Positions 32,691 through 43,126 are shown, counted from the first letter of the stretch. The stretch: DNA of 64,000 nucleotides from Gonocerus acuteangulatus (GCA_946811695.1 OX328132.1:92964900-93028899), one strand, 5' to 3'. The notes: generated by a model not told the origin, from the letters alone. Numbers and translations are program-made.

Positions 32691-33527
32691 AGGCTGAGCC
32701 TAAAGAGGATAAAATATCCTTGCATATACAAACAGAAATTTTTTAAGAGAGCAATTGGATTCTCAACTTAAGAGGCTGCTAAAGCACCTAAAACAAAGAT
32801 TTCTTGATTGTGAACGTATTAATTATATTAATTTCAGACAAACGCATATGGAATGCCAAGTTGAGAAAATCAGGTGCTATTAATAGGAAATAATATCGAA
32901 TACTCTCCAAGATGGAGGGGCGTCCGGAAATATTTTAGTGTAGAATGGTGGGGTTTGACGTCCCGTGACAATCAGTAAAGCAGGATAAATGTTGACATTT
33001 TTTTTTTTTTTTTTACATTAAATGTTCCTACCAAAACAGCAAAAATGAACAAACATTTTATTTCATTTTAGGACCTCCGTAAGGAGTAACGCTTACTTGA
33101 GAAAGGTAAGCGTGTCCGACGCATTTTGCACTTACGGAGCGGCGACAAAAACTTGTGAAGTGTTCGGGAATTAGGTTTGCAGAAGGTCATAGATAGTGGA
33201 GGTGAATACGTCACCAAGAGATAGGGAGTTACAATGCGTGGCAATGAGAGTAAAATTCGTGCCCAGTGATTGTAATTGTCAGCAAAATAAAAATAAAATA
33301 TAAGAACCACAGGACTTTATACACTAACCCAAATGTCTAATATAATTATTGACTTTTATATGAGTCTTCTCACAAAACTTATTTATTTTTGTAGTGCATA
33401 AACGTTTTGTGAGAGGACTTTTTCGTATATAAAAAACTGATATAAAAGTTGATAATTACTGTAACCCTTTAGCGCACTAATAAAAAAATACAATAATAAT
33501 ACACAATGGAATGCAAACACTTTATAA
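32691..33527. other. No assignable gene
   Basis: AT-rich with a poly-T run at about 32999-33014. Frames at 33068-33310 and 33383-33622 (minus) have no recognisable content. Confidence 0.45.
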
Positions 33528-33773
33528 AATATCATGGACGAATATAAGGGGGGGGGCTGAAGGGGCTGCAGCCCTCCCGAAATGTGACATAAAAACCTTA
33601 AAAATAAATTAAATAATATCACTTAGTTCAGAAAAATAATTCTTTTTGGATTTAATAGCGTTTTAGTTGGCTAGCTATTAATTAAGGTCTAGATTGTTAG
33701 TATACCATACCCCCCAAAAGGTATCAGCCCCCCTCCGAAATGCGCCCCCAATTGTTTTCTATATACGGCCCTG
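33528..33773. mobile_element. Probable hAT-like MITE remnant
   Basis: The right end, read inverted, begins CAGGGCCGTATATAGAAAAC at 33773, a hAT-like end. The left part has gggggggggctgaaggggct then gcagccctcccgaaatgtga. A related piece lies inverted at 14225-14285. The left terminus and TSD could not be fixed. Confidence 0.45.
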
Positions 33774-34479
33774 TACAATATCATTTTACATAATTTAGTC
33801 TCTAGACTGCTTTTTTTTTGCCCTTCTGATCTTTCTTTATCACATATTTTTTTATTTATTTTAGTATTATGAAGGGTTAATTTAATTAGAGTTTAATATT
33901 TATGTTTATGTATGTTAATTAATTATAATCTATAATCTATTGACAACTCCACCATTCCCCAATTTATTTGAAATGATTAATTATTAATTTAAAATAAATG
34001 CTCTTTATTATAGAAGGTTAGATATGAAATGAGAAATATGGTTTTTCTATGGAGTTTATTGTCAATAGGAGCTTTATTGCCCCATTTTATTGCCATATAA
34101 AATGTGTAAAGTATATACAAGAAAAATGTATGAAGCATTTATGAAAATCCTATCAGTGTATATTGGATCCGCCTGAGGGAAGGGCGTTAGCACGTTCCTT
34201 GAGCTAGATTCCACTTAGGGATTATGCGGGGGGTAAAGTACCGGAGTTTGTTGTATTAAATTTATCAGGTAGAGGTCCAGATAGCTCGGGAGTTGATGAG
34301 ACCTTGGTGCTTGTATCAAATATCCAACAGGTCTAAGGTTTCTTGCAGTTTACACGCCCCTTTATTTATACCTCTTTTCAGTTTTTACTCTAAATAAGCT
34401 GTCGACGACTATGGTTTTTGCATGTAATAGGCTCTCAATTTAAAAAAAAAAGTCCGCTCGCGGGAGCAGCGTAATCATA
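33774..34479. other. AT-rich DNA, nothing assignable
   Basis: No recognisable frame, RNA or terminal repeat. Confidence 0.45.
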
Positions 34480-35000
34480 GCCCTTTTCCATGACATCATA
34501 TCCCTCGTGTCATTTGGAAAGCTTAGAATATGTACCTAATATTTTGTAAAAACTTTAAACACTTAATCTCGTGAAATCATCAAGATAAGAGAGATTTAGG
34601 CGCCATTATGTATTGAAAAGTGAGGTAAATAGAAGGAAAAAAAACTAACACTTTCGACGTTTTATGCACTTCTCCGACTTACATCCACCTATCGAAAATG
34701 TCTTCAGAACCTTTTTTGTAGAGAATTTAGTAAGCTTTCGACTGGTCTCCTTCCACTCACCAAGATAGCCCAACCGTTTTCGATATATTTAAGAAAATAT
34801 AAGAATATCTAAAAACTTTTCTCGTCTGTTAATAAAATACTCTTTTTCACAGTAAATCGATAACTTTAAACGTAACCAACATTTAGACATCTTAGTTTGG
34901 AGGAACACGTAGAAAATATTTTTACAGAATCCAATGATTCCAACTACCCAAAGCGAAAATTAGTGAATAAAAAAACTAGTTTTATCCACATGGTTTTATT
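34480..35000 (+). mobile_element. HINE-1 copy, 3' part replaced by a CA array
   Basis: It follows the HINE-1 order: atatccctcgtgtcatttgg, taggcgccattatgta, gttttatgcacttctccgac, aaccgttttcgatatattta, ctcgtctgttaataaaatac. It breaks off near 35000, shortly before the CA array. Confidence 0.65.
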
Positions 35001-35077
35001 CATTGATTTAGTAGATAGTGGAGGGAGAGGTTTCTCATATACAAATATACATCTATCATATTCGTATTGATTTAAAC

Positions 35078-35126
35078 ACGCACGCACGCAAGCACGCACG
35101 CACACACGCACACACGCACAAACACA

Positions 35127-35216
<90 letters not shown>
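35078..35216. repeat. (CA)n microsatellite, about 135 bp
   Basis: CACG then CA repeats with a few AA interruptions. It produces long Cys-Val or Thr-His frames that are not genes. Confidence 0.97.
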
Positions 35217-35220
<4 letters not shown>

Positions 35221-35464
35221 ATTATAAATTAACACTAATACGGCGTATATATTCGTTTAATTTCATTGTTAGTTTACAATCATATTAAAAAATTCCACTG
35301 GTCACACTAAAATGACCGATTTTAGGCTTCAACCTATTTTGTTTAGTCTCCCTCCACTCCCTACTAACTCATTGGTTTTATTCGTTTTTCTTTGATAGAG
35401 GACCTATAAAAAGTCTACTTCCAAAAACTCTCTCGATCGATGCTAAGGGATTCAATTACAATTG

Positions 35465-35690
35465 TCAACAACAAAGTTGTCGCGACAAATGAGAGTGGGT
35501 GACAGCCATTACAACAAAGGTTGATTGCATAAGTCATCTCATCCTCATTCTTCGTCTCCCTTATTAATGACGGCGCGGACTAATGAGGAAGCCTGCCAGC
35601 GTCTAAGTCGAAACTCTGTATTAAAGATTCTACCAAATTTGACTTGTTCAAATCATCCGGAATAAACGATACAATGTCTGGAACTGCATC
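35465..35690 (+). repeat. Dispersed repeat, inverted copy at 61318-61560
   Basis: gagagtgggtgacagccatt, ctcatcctcattcttcgtct, ggactaatgaggaagcctgc and tctaagtcgaaactctgtat occur in the same order, inverted, at 61318-61560. Identity is high. The CTAATGA ... CGAAAC arrangement loosely recalls a hammerhead core with one core base changed. Confidence 0.8.
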
Positions 35691-35703
35691 ATATTAGCGT
35701 TAA

Positions 35704-36407
35704 CCCTCCGTCGACCACGTGGGGTCTAGGCGGACCCCATGCATAGTATCCCCCCTCCCTTATAGCCACCGAATCTCTTCCTTTCTGTTCTTTGAGCTTC
35801 CTAATAACTAGTGCTCCGGAGATCGACAGTGTCAAATCGCTCATAAAGGATAGTCCACCCTTCAAATTGATTATTTTGTGTTGAAAAACGGCTTTGGGGT
35901 CTGAGCGGACCTCACGTGGGCTCCCGTGATAGTTTTTTTTAGGATATTTACATATATTTTCTTTCTCCATTTTCATTAGTTTGCATCATGGTAGTAACTG
36001 CAATCAAGATACAACTGAATTTGTCGAATTTTACAATCTGACGAAAAGAGGAGTTGATTGTTTAGTCAGAATGTGTCACACTTACGCAACAAAGAGGTAC
36101 TTTGTACCTAGGTAGTTCCTTCTTTTGTTCAAATATAAAAAGGTATTAAACATTTAAGAGACTATTATCCCATTTTTCTGTGTTATTGTCTTTCTGAAAT
36201 GCAATTTCAAATCCTACAACCACAATTTTGGAACCTGAGACTCCATATTTTGAGAGTATCTTCACAGACACCTACAAATTGATTGAATATTTTTTGAAGG
36301 TAGTCTTATGGACTATTAGCACGTTACTACCAAAAATGTAAGTGGGGTCCTGGTGGACCCCACGTGGGCGACGGTGTAACTCTCTCTCTCACTTGGTCGA
36401 CGGAGGT
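35704..36407. mobile_element. piggyBac-like non-autonomous element, 704 bp
   Basis: TTAA flanks both ends (35700-35703 and 36408-36411). The left end CCCTCCGTCGACCACGTGGG matches the inverted right end ACCTCCGTCGACCAAGTG. Further in, both sides carry ggggtc...gacccc palindromes (35721-35740 and 36345-36361), and a third ggtctgagcggacctcacgtggg lies at 35897. TTAA targets and CCCT-type ends are piggyBac hallmarks. No transposase is recognised. An open minus frame over the left end (35689-35976) is not assignable. Confidence 0.8.
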
Positions 36408-37009
36408 TTAAGAAAAAATTGTTTTTCCGCGCGTGGTTCTTCCCTCCAAAAGGGAGGATACCCCAATTATGATGTCAGACCGCTTAATCTAACTGTGCTT
36501 TTTCCAGACAAATTTTGATTTTGTTATCCAAAGTTTTGGAAACATAAAGTCTCCTTGGCAGAGGCTGCCTTAGGCCGAATAATTTGGCAGGTAGACTAAT
36601 AATTTCGAGTAGTTTTTCAAAATGTATTTGGCCTGAAAATTATATAGCTATTATCTCATTTTTTTTTAGCCAGAGCAAGTATGGGCAAGTATACACAAGC
36701 CGAAAATAGTGATAAAGATATCGGGTTTTGTTTGATTAGAAAATCTATCATGCCTAAACCAAATGAAGGTTTGGTCTATGACTATTCTGGAAGTACTTTA
36801 ACATGGTGACTTGTCAGGGATTCTACTAGATAGTATCATTGTCTACATAAGGTCATTACTCCTTTTACTAATTACCTACCTATTAACAAAATGATTATCA
36901 TATTCCTATCGCAAAAATAACTTAAAACTATTACATGGAACACTAAAATTTCCCCTTTTGGCGTGTATCTAACTGTGCCGATGGCATGCACAGTCTATTG
37001 TTGGGACGA
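36408..37009. other. No assignable gene; one dispersed repeat piece
   Basis: 36547-36630 (cttggcagaggctgccttag then gccgaataatttggcaggta) recurs inverted at 60705-60785. Otherwise nothing is recognised. Confidence 0.5.
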
Positions 37010-37160
37010 ACCCCCTGAATCTAGATTTGATGAAATTTGGCATGAAAATATTTGTCTCAACAGAATGTCAAGATCGTTAATCAGCAGAATCCGCGTTCGG
37101 AAATACTGCTTTTTCGGCGAAAATTGAGCGAAATAATCGTAGTGAATACATATTTTGCCT
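37010..37160 (-). mobile_element. HINE-1 fragment
   Basis: The inverse of the HINE-1 block before the TA array: tttgatgaaatttggcatga, then gttaatcagcagaatccgcg. Confidence 0.5.
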
Positions 37161-37735
37161 GATATGCTTCCATTCAGACTTAGTATTTGTTATTGGACGC
37201 CAATGACCATAGCAGTCGATGCGGCAAAAATAAAAAATAAATAAAAAAAATGTTATTGGACGCGAGTAATAAAAGGAAACCATGTCCAACTATATCAATA
37301 ACTAATTTTGATAATAAATGGGAAAAGCTAGACTTTTCTTGGGACTTTCTATATTTTCTTAAATACACCCTAATCAGTTGGGAAATCGTGTTAAATGTAA
37401 AGCTTACTAAATCCTCAACAAAAACGATTCCTATGCAATGTTTTAATTTTCTTCTTCAGAGAAATCCGTTCTTAAAATTCGTCCTATTGAGTCTTTTGAA
37501 CGGGGGTTGTCTCTGTTTGTCTTAGTTCTTAATTGCTTTTTTTTTTTTCAAGTAGCATTAAAATGAATATTTTAGTACAACAAGATAAGTAAATGGGAAA
37601 CGTATTAGTAATAACATTTTCCTGGAGCGAAAGTTGAGGAGACAGCAGAGTAATTTCCGTTTAGGATAGCGTCAGTTTCCTGTATATTGGCCCCTAAAAT
37701 CTTATTTCTCTTTGAGATTTCATTTTTAGTAAGTG
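37161..37735. other. AT-rich DNA, nothing assignable
   Basis: A poly-T run lies near 37535. A plus frame at 37250-37525 overlaps HINE-like words and shows no domain. Confidence 0.4.
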
Positions 37736-37739
37736 AAAA

Positions 37740-38180
37740 CGCTTTTCACCCCAAGATTCCCGAACGACACTAGAGATAAGAAGGAAAACGCCGTTGCCGG
37801 TTTCGAGAAACATTGAAACGCCTACTTTTCCAAACTAATTTTCAGTTTGGGTATTTAGAAAGGATGGATTCAGTTGGAGCACCGGACCCGAATTACTTAT
37901 TTACCCATATTGGCCGTAATTTTTGTTCTGTTGCAGCGAATGCTCGGGATTCATTGTGATCATCTAAAGGATTCATTGTAATCATTTCGTTGTAAAAATA
38001 AACTAAATCGGTTTATTGGGGGGGGGGGGGGGAGGATTTCTTCGGAATTTGAACCACCGTTATTTTCCATCTCTAGGAGTTCTGAAACGTAAAATGTCCT
38101 AGTCGGCACTTCCGGATTGCGTCATGAGGTCAACCTTTTAAGCGGGGTTCCTCTCTACGGAGGGAGGGAGGAACCGCGCT
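37740..38180 (+). mobile_element. Chimeric repeat: HINE-2 unit joined to a HINE-1 3' end
   Basis: 37880-38035 is one HINE-2 unit (ggccgtaatttttgttctgt, aaactaaatcggtttattg, then a G tract of about 15). It passes directly at about 38040 into the HINE-1 3' end: gaaccaccgttattttccat, cttccggattgcgtcatgag, the hairpin ggttcctct...agggaggaacc, and cgctataa. Confidence 0.6.
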
Positions 38181-38231
38181 ATAAGCTCCTTACTGTCTGA
38201 TTATTCTTACTTGTAATTTGTGTATATTTAT

Positions 38232-38284
38232 TTTTAGCTGAAGAAGGCCAAAGTGCAGCCAAATCGTCTATTATAGATTTTGCC
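38232..38284 (+). ncRNA. Decayed hammerhead-like end
   Basis: TTAG-CTGAAGA-AGGCC...GCAGCC-AAATC-GTC followed by tattatagatttt matches the order of the intact motif at 59214-59255. G12 of the GAA core reads A, so cleavage is not expected. Confidence 0.45.
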
Positions 38285-39046
38285 TGAAGATCTGACGTTT
38301 TTTTCTCCAAGCCAAATCCCTACCATCCCATGACTTCAGATGTATTATAGACGCAAACTCAAAGAACCACCTTTCATTTCTGACTGATTTGATTTCTGCT
38401 TTCGAAGCCCTGACCTAAACCAAAGAGCAAGGAAGTACCAGTAAACCCTGTACCCATCGTTGATAAAATAGCCATAACTCTAAATAATAGACAATCAGCC
38501 CTAGATAACTGTAAAATCGCCGGGAAGCGCAAATAAATCTATTCGTGCGTACGTTCTTGAATCTGGTATTAGCGAAAGTGGAGGGATAAGTAAACCTTCC
38601 GATGAGCAAACACGTCGGTTGCAAACATCCTTTCTAGTGAAAGTTAAAGAATATCAGAGATGGCCTCTTTTTCCAGGCTGCAATTCAATTGTTTCATGAA
38701 GTGAGCGTGCATAGTCTGTTCTGTGAATGTTGATTTTTAACTCCAATTATCCAGTTGAAAGCATCCTAACATTAGGAGATCCTGGTAGAATGGCTGGTAC
38801 GCCACATTCTATGGATGCAGACTTACAAATAGAAATGTGTAGTTTGATCCTTCCAAAATATAATAGTAGGAATCCGGTATCTTCCGATACCAGATAATTG
38901 AAAATCGGATACATTATATCATACCCAAACGAATTTCTACAATACATTATGTGCATAACGACAATAGAAAAAATACTGGTTTCAGAAATACCCAAATGAG
39001 AGAAGTCAAGTGAGTCAATATTCCCACATATGCCACATATTAAAAA
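38285..39046. other. No assignable gene
   Basis: Frames at 38415-38624 and 38747-38995 (minus) show no recognisable domain. Nothing else was seen. Confidence 0.45.
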
Positions 39047-39047
39047 T

Positions 39048-39089
39048 GTCCAACTCGCAGGAACTGCGTCATCTGAGCGCGGTTCCGTT

Positions 39090-39128
<39 letters not shown>

Positions 39129-39660
39129 GGCGCATCTACTTCTAGGTCATTAGCGCCGGGGGTTCCGTTCATATTCCTAGTTCCATCAGTAAAGAAATAG
39201 TAGAAGTTACTAGAAGATTTCGATCTTTCGTGGAAAATATAAATTCAAATCTCAATGAGGAGGAAGATTTTAGGCGCCACAACCGAAAACTGACCAAAGC
39301 GGAAATTACTCCATTCTCTGTCACAAAGGACGCTCTTGGAAACACTGTTTCGCATTTTCTTACCTTGTTTTATTCAAATACTCATTTCACTGTTAAATGC
39401 AGTTAAAAAAACACAACAAACAATTAAAAAGTTATTTAAACAGATGCAAAAACCCGTTCACAAGAAAAAAACAAAACAACAATTTTGAAGTTTTAAGCAC
39501 TTTATGCCTCACCACTTACCACGATTTCCCAACCGCTTTCGAGAACCTTTCAAAATATACCAAGATCTGAATACTTTTATGCGCAATAATATTGTTTTCT
39601 GATACTTCATTATCTCCAAACGCAACCAAAATTTAAACATCTGGAACAGGTATATATATA
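39048..39660 (+). mobile_element. HINE-1 5' half, hit by a SINE tail
   Basis: It starts gtccaactcgcaggaactgc, then gcgtcatctgagcgcggttc. After the SINE piece it continues in HINE-1 order through taggcgccacaacc and gttttaagcacttt to about 39650. The 3' half is missing. Confidence 0.75.
39093..39160 (-). mobile_element. Extremely 5'-truncated SINE (tail only) with 12-bp TSD
   Basis: A poly-T run then acggcgcatctacttctagg and tcattagcgccggg is only the tail hairpin of the shared SINE tail. Perfect duplications GGTTCCGTTCAT lie at 39081-39092 and 39161-39172. It shows that the hairpin plus poly-A alone was retroposed. Confidence 0.92.
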
Positions 39661-39674
39661 TTAATTATTCTGAA

Positions 39675-39895
39675 GGACATTTTCTTACATCTTTTTATGG
39701 CAGGAGGTCCATAAAGTAGCACCACATTCGTTCTGTTTAACTACTTTATTTGCATCTTTTTCCCGACATGTTTCGTGCTTGTGTTTCACCTCTGCACGAA
39801 ACATGTCGGACAAATGATGCAAATAAAGTAGTTGAACAGAACGAATGGTGCACTACTTTATAGACCCCCTCTCATAAAAAGATATAAGAAAAGTC
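39675..39895. repeat. Foldback, arms about 102 bp
   Basis: The left arm 39675-39778 (ggacattttcttacatcttt ... acatgtttcgtgc) is inverted at 39794-39895 (gcacgaaacatgtcgg ... agaaaagtcc), with a 15-nt loop. Several differences exist. Its right end abuts the 5' end of the next HINE-1 copy. Confidence 0.8.
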
Positions 39896-39933
39896 CGACT
39901 CGCAGGAACTGCGTCATCTTAGCGCGGTTCCAG

Positions 39934-40105
39934 TTTTTTTTTTTTTTTTTTTTTTTTTTCTTACGGCACATCTACATCTAGGTCATTAGCGCCGACATCC
40001 AGGGTGTAGCGAGGAATTTCACCAGCGAGCAGTGGGATGATAAAATTCCTGCCGGAGGTTGGGAATCGAACCCACCATCTCCCGCTTATGAATCCAAGGC
40101 GCTAG
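39934..40105 (-). mobile_element. tRNA-Glu-like SINE, slightly 5' truncated
   Basis: On the minus strand it reads from ctagcgccttggattcataa (the A-box side is cut at its start), B box ggttcgattcc, body aaattcctcgctacaccctg, and the tail hairpin CGGCGC...GTGCCG, then A-rich. It is inserted in the 5' part of HINE-1. A clear TSD was not resolved. Confidence 0.88.
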
Positions 40106-41179
40106 CCCTTCATATCCCTATTCTCATTTGAAAAGCATAGAATAGAAACAGATAATATTTTCCTCGGCCTTTGTTGAAAGGGTTTTATGGCTATGGTATA
40201 CCTGGGGTCAGGTCCGCAAGACCCTAGAATCCTCTTCTACCGATACTTCATTTCATACGTTTCAATGAATTGGAAAATATCAAATATTTTCACACATTCC
40301 TGTGTTCTTTTACTATAGTAATAATTCTACAGATAAAATCAATTAAAAAATAAAATAAAAAAACCAACAGCATAAAGGCAATTGAAAATATTCAAAAGAC
40401 GTCATCGAATCTTTTTCTCTTGGCAAGCTATATTTCTAACAATGAATTGTTTTTCTTATTTTGCTTAATCTGTTTTATTGTAAAATACATTATCCAACTA
40501 TAAGCAATTAAAAAATAACAAGGAATAAAAACAGACAAAAAGAACAGTTCGAATAAGCAAAATCAATTACTTTAATGTTTTAAGCACTTATTTCTCCGAT
40601 TTACATCGCCTAATCAAAACTTTCATCAGAACCTTTTTTGTAGAGCATTTAGTAAGCTTTCTAATGGTATTCTTTCGTTTACCAAGATTCTCAACCTTTT
40701 TCGAGATATTAAGGAAAATATACAAAGTTACCAAAACTTTTTAAGTCTGTTAATAAAATATTTTATTCTAACCCTTCCTTAACTCCAAACGTAACCAAAA
40801 TTTCAACATATTAGTTTTGATGAAAGTAGAACATGCAGAAAATGTTTCAACTGAATCCCATGATTCTAAGTACCCAAACCAAAAACGGTATTCAAAAAAT
40901 ATTTTTCCAATTTTCTCGAAAACGGTTAAAGCTATCGCCTTGAAAATGGTTTCATTCGTTTTCCTAGCCCAGGAATCATATAAAACGAGTACTTAGAAGC
41001 TTATGAACTCAAAAACGTAAGCGTTACGATTTTGTTTGCGCGAATTTCGCCCCAAACGCCATCTTCCAGTAGGCGGATTTTGCTGGTTAACGAACTTGAC
41101 CTTTCAAATTGGACGAAGGATTTTTGTACCAAATTTCATCAAAATCGGACCATTCGTCTTCTAGCTAGAGAGCGAACAG

Positions 41180-41182
<3 letters not shown>

Positions 41183-41226
<44 letters not shown>
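41183..41226. repeat. (TA)n array of HINE-1
   Basis: Pure TA run in the standard HINE-1 position. Confidence 0.97.
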
Positions 41227-41228
<2 letters not shown>

Positions 41229-41384
41229 AATTTGAACCACCGTTATTTTCGGTCTCTAGGGGTTCTGAAACGCGAAATTTTCTAGTCGGCACTTCCGGAT
41301 TGTTTCATTGTATCAACCCTATAAGCGGGGTTCCTCCCTATGGGGGAGGGAGGAACCGCGCTAAAAAAGGGAACAAAAAAGTAT

Positions 41385-41407
41385 ATAAATATAAATATAT
41401 ATATATG

Positions 41408-41486
<79 letters not shown>

Positions 41487-41605
41487 GCGATCTATGGGTT
41501 CTAAAACGTGAAATTTCTAGTCTACCGTTCCGAATTGCGTCATGAGATCAACATCATAAGCGGGTATCCTCCCTATGGAGGGAGGGTGGAACAGCGCTAA
41601 AGCGG
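41385..41605 (+). mobile_element. HINE-1 3' end with its own TA array
   Basis: A TA array with TATG interruptions (41393-41484) is followed by cgcgatctatgggttctaaa, aattgcgtcatgagatcaac, ggagggagggtggaacagcg and ctaaag. It is a second, 5'-lacking copy directly behind the full one. Confidence 0.75.
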
Positions 41606-42000
41606 ATATAACACATAAAAAAAGTATTTTTTTACTATATTAAAGTCGTTATGGCCGGCTGAATTAATTAAATTAAAAGCCAAAGACAAAATATAATCTA
41701 AACTGAATCCAGAATTAAATGAAGTCTCAAGGAGACAATGAAGATTGAAGGAAGCCCCTTAAGGGTCATTTCATGTCAAAACGACCTGCTATGTGCCGTC
41801 ATGTCTCAGATATTTTTCAAAATTGTTTCACGAATAGAGATGTATGAGATAATCTAAAATAATTTTTTTCAGATTTTGTTATCAGAAATTGAACCAGGGG
41901 GAATTTTTTGAAATTCTTGTTTTTTGCAAGATTTTGGTTAATGCCTTTCTGATAACAGTTTTGAAAAACATTTGTGTTTTACAAGGTAGGGATTGTCGGG
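41606..42000. other. AT-rich repeat-like DNA
   Basis: gccccttaagggtcatttca and tgtcaaaacgacctgc at 41755-41790 look like a repeat end, but no partner end was identified. Confidence 0.4.
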
Positions 42001-42056
42001 GTTCGGTCACTGCTACTTAATAAAACTACATTTTATCATAAAAATGGTTTTATTGT

Positions 42057-42095
42057 GCCGACGTTTCGGCTTGAACTTCAAGCCTTCATCAGGGC
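42057..42095 (-). ncRNA. Hammerhead ribozyme motif, intact core
   Basis: On the minus strand: GCC (stem I), CTGATGA, one unpaired A, stem II GGCTTGAA/TTCAAGCC, GAA, AC/GT as a minimal stem III, C as cleavage base, then GGC (stem I). All conserved core bases (CUGANGA, GAA, A15.1-U16.1, H17) are present. An extra A after the core A9 is known from the chrysanthemum chlorotic mottle viroid plus hammerhead. Penelope-like retroelements carry hammerheads near their ends (known), so this probably marks such an element. Cleavage would fall between 42060 and 42059. Stem I is only 3 bp before a mismatch. Confidence 0.65.
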
Positions 42096-42107
42096 GATGG
42101 GAAGATA

Positions 42108-42195
42108 GAGAACTATTCCTCACAAATGCGGGATCATTTCTGATGATGCGCATTTGTGAGAACTATTCCTCACAAATGCGGGATCATTTGTGTTT
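42108..42195. repeat. Short tandem duplication, 54-bp period
   Basis: gagaactattcctcacaaat and gcgggatcattt occur twice (about 42108 and 42162). Confidence 0.85.
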
Positions 42196-42407
42196 TACTT
42201 TTTTTTTTTTCAACAAATCCAGCTGTTCTTGGTATCACATTAAAGCTAATGCTTTTCTCTATCAAAATAAGCTATAATAGTGATACTATAGGCAATAGTG
42301 TCATGCCACTAATCGCGCAAAGTTATTTTTTATACTTCTTATTTTCGTGGTTGGCGGAAGGTCAAATAATAAAAACTTAACCATACAGTTTCACTAACTT
42401 TATTACG

Positions 42408-42449
42408 TCCCTACATGTTTCACACCTTTATTGGTGCCTCTTCAGGGGA
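42408..42449 (-). ncRNA. Hammerhead-like motif, second type
   Basis: On the minus strand: TCCC (stem I), CTGAAGA, one extra G, stem II GCACC/GGTGT, GAAAC, AT, GTA, then GGGA, which pairs with TCCC. The core is compatible with CUGANGA...GAA and a two-base-pair stem III with an AT loop. Relatives at 20815-20858 and 5258-5300 are decayed. Less certain than the motif at 59214. Confidence 0.45.
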
Positions 42450-43110
42450 AAAAACTACAAATGTAAAACTTACAGCCTCAACCTGTGGAGGATAACCTTC
42501 CACCAGTACGGGCACGTCCTAGACGTCATACCTCAGAAATCACAATTGCATCATAATTTTTTTCTAGAATGATCAAACAATGTACTAGTTATATTCAAAA
42601 AATATAAATTGTGTTTTTGGCGGTTATGAAAAAAAAAATTTTTTCTTAGGAAAAAGTTCACTTAAAATGTCAACTTCGTAAAATGTAAATTTTAAGTTTT
42701 TCTGAGCTCAAAGTAACTCAAAACATTTATTACAACCAATAAAACTATAACCTATTATATTACAAGGACATTTTATAGTGGAAAGTCATATCATAGTTTT
42801 TAGCCATATAATTTTTAAACCCCACACCCAGTGTCTCGATTTTGATCATTTTCAGAATAAATCTCTTTCACCAGACTTATTTAGAATAAAGAAAGTTTGA
42901 GTGTGGGAAAACAAAAATTAAAAGTGCCCCTGTCGTATGAATAACTGAAATATATTACTCATTTCTAAACAGTTTAAGGAACATTAAATAATAAAATATC
43001 TCGTAAATTGTATAGATTATCCGAAGAGAACACACGGAACTAATGATATAGCCGAAATCTAAAGAAAGAATAAAGATTGAGCATCCCTCTTAGATGTCAA
43101 TTCTAAAGGT
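42450..43110. other. No assignable gene
   Basis: cagcctcaacctgtggagga at about 42474 is shared with the MITE at 20683-20945, so 42370-42520 is probably a related, diverged copy. The rest has no feature. Confidence 0.45.
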
Positions 43111-43126
43111 ATTGATTGGCAACATC

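Larger units (their letters stand above)
39894..41370 (+). mobile_element. Full-length HINE-1 copy with a SINE inside
   Basis: It has both ends: gtccgactcgcaggaactgc with ctgcgtcatcttagcgcggt at the start, and a 10-bp-stem hairpin ggttcctccc / gggaggaacc followed by gcgctaaaa at the end. The TA array is at 41183-41226. From about 40206 onward it matches the copy at 59498-60690 closely. Without the SINE the length is about 1.3 kb. There is no coding capacity. Confidence 0.8.

Noticed and set aside
34944..35221. Cys-Val and Thr-His reading frames
   Set aside because: Direct products of the CA microsatellite.
42120..42170. Another hammerhead (ctgatgatgcgcatttgtgagaac)
   Set aside because: No GAAA core after a pairing stem; CTGATGA occurs by chance in the duplicated segment.
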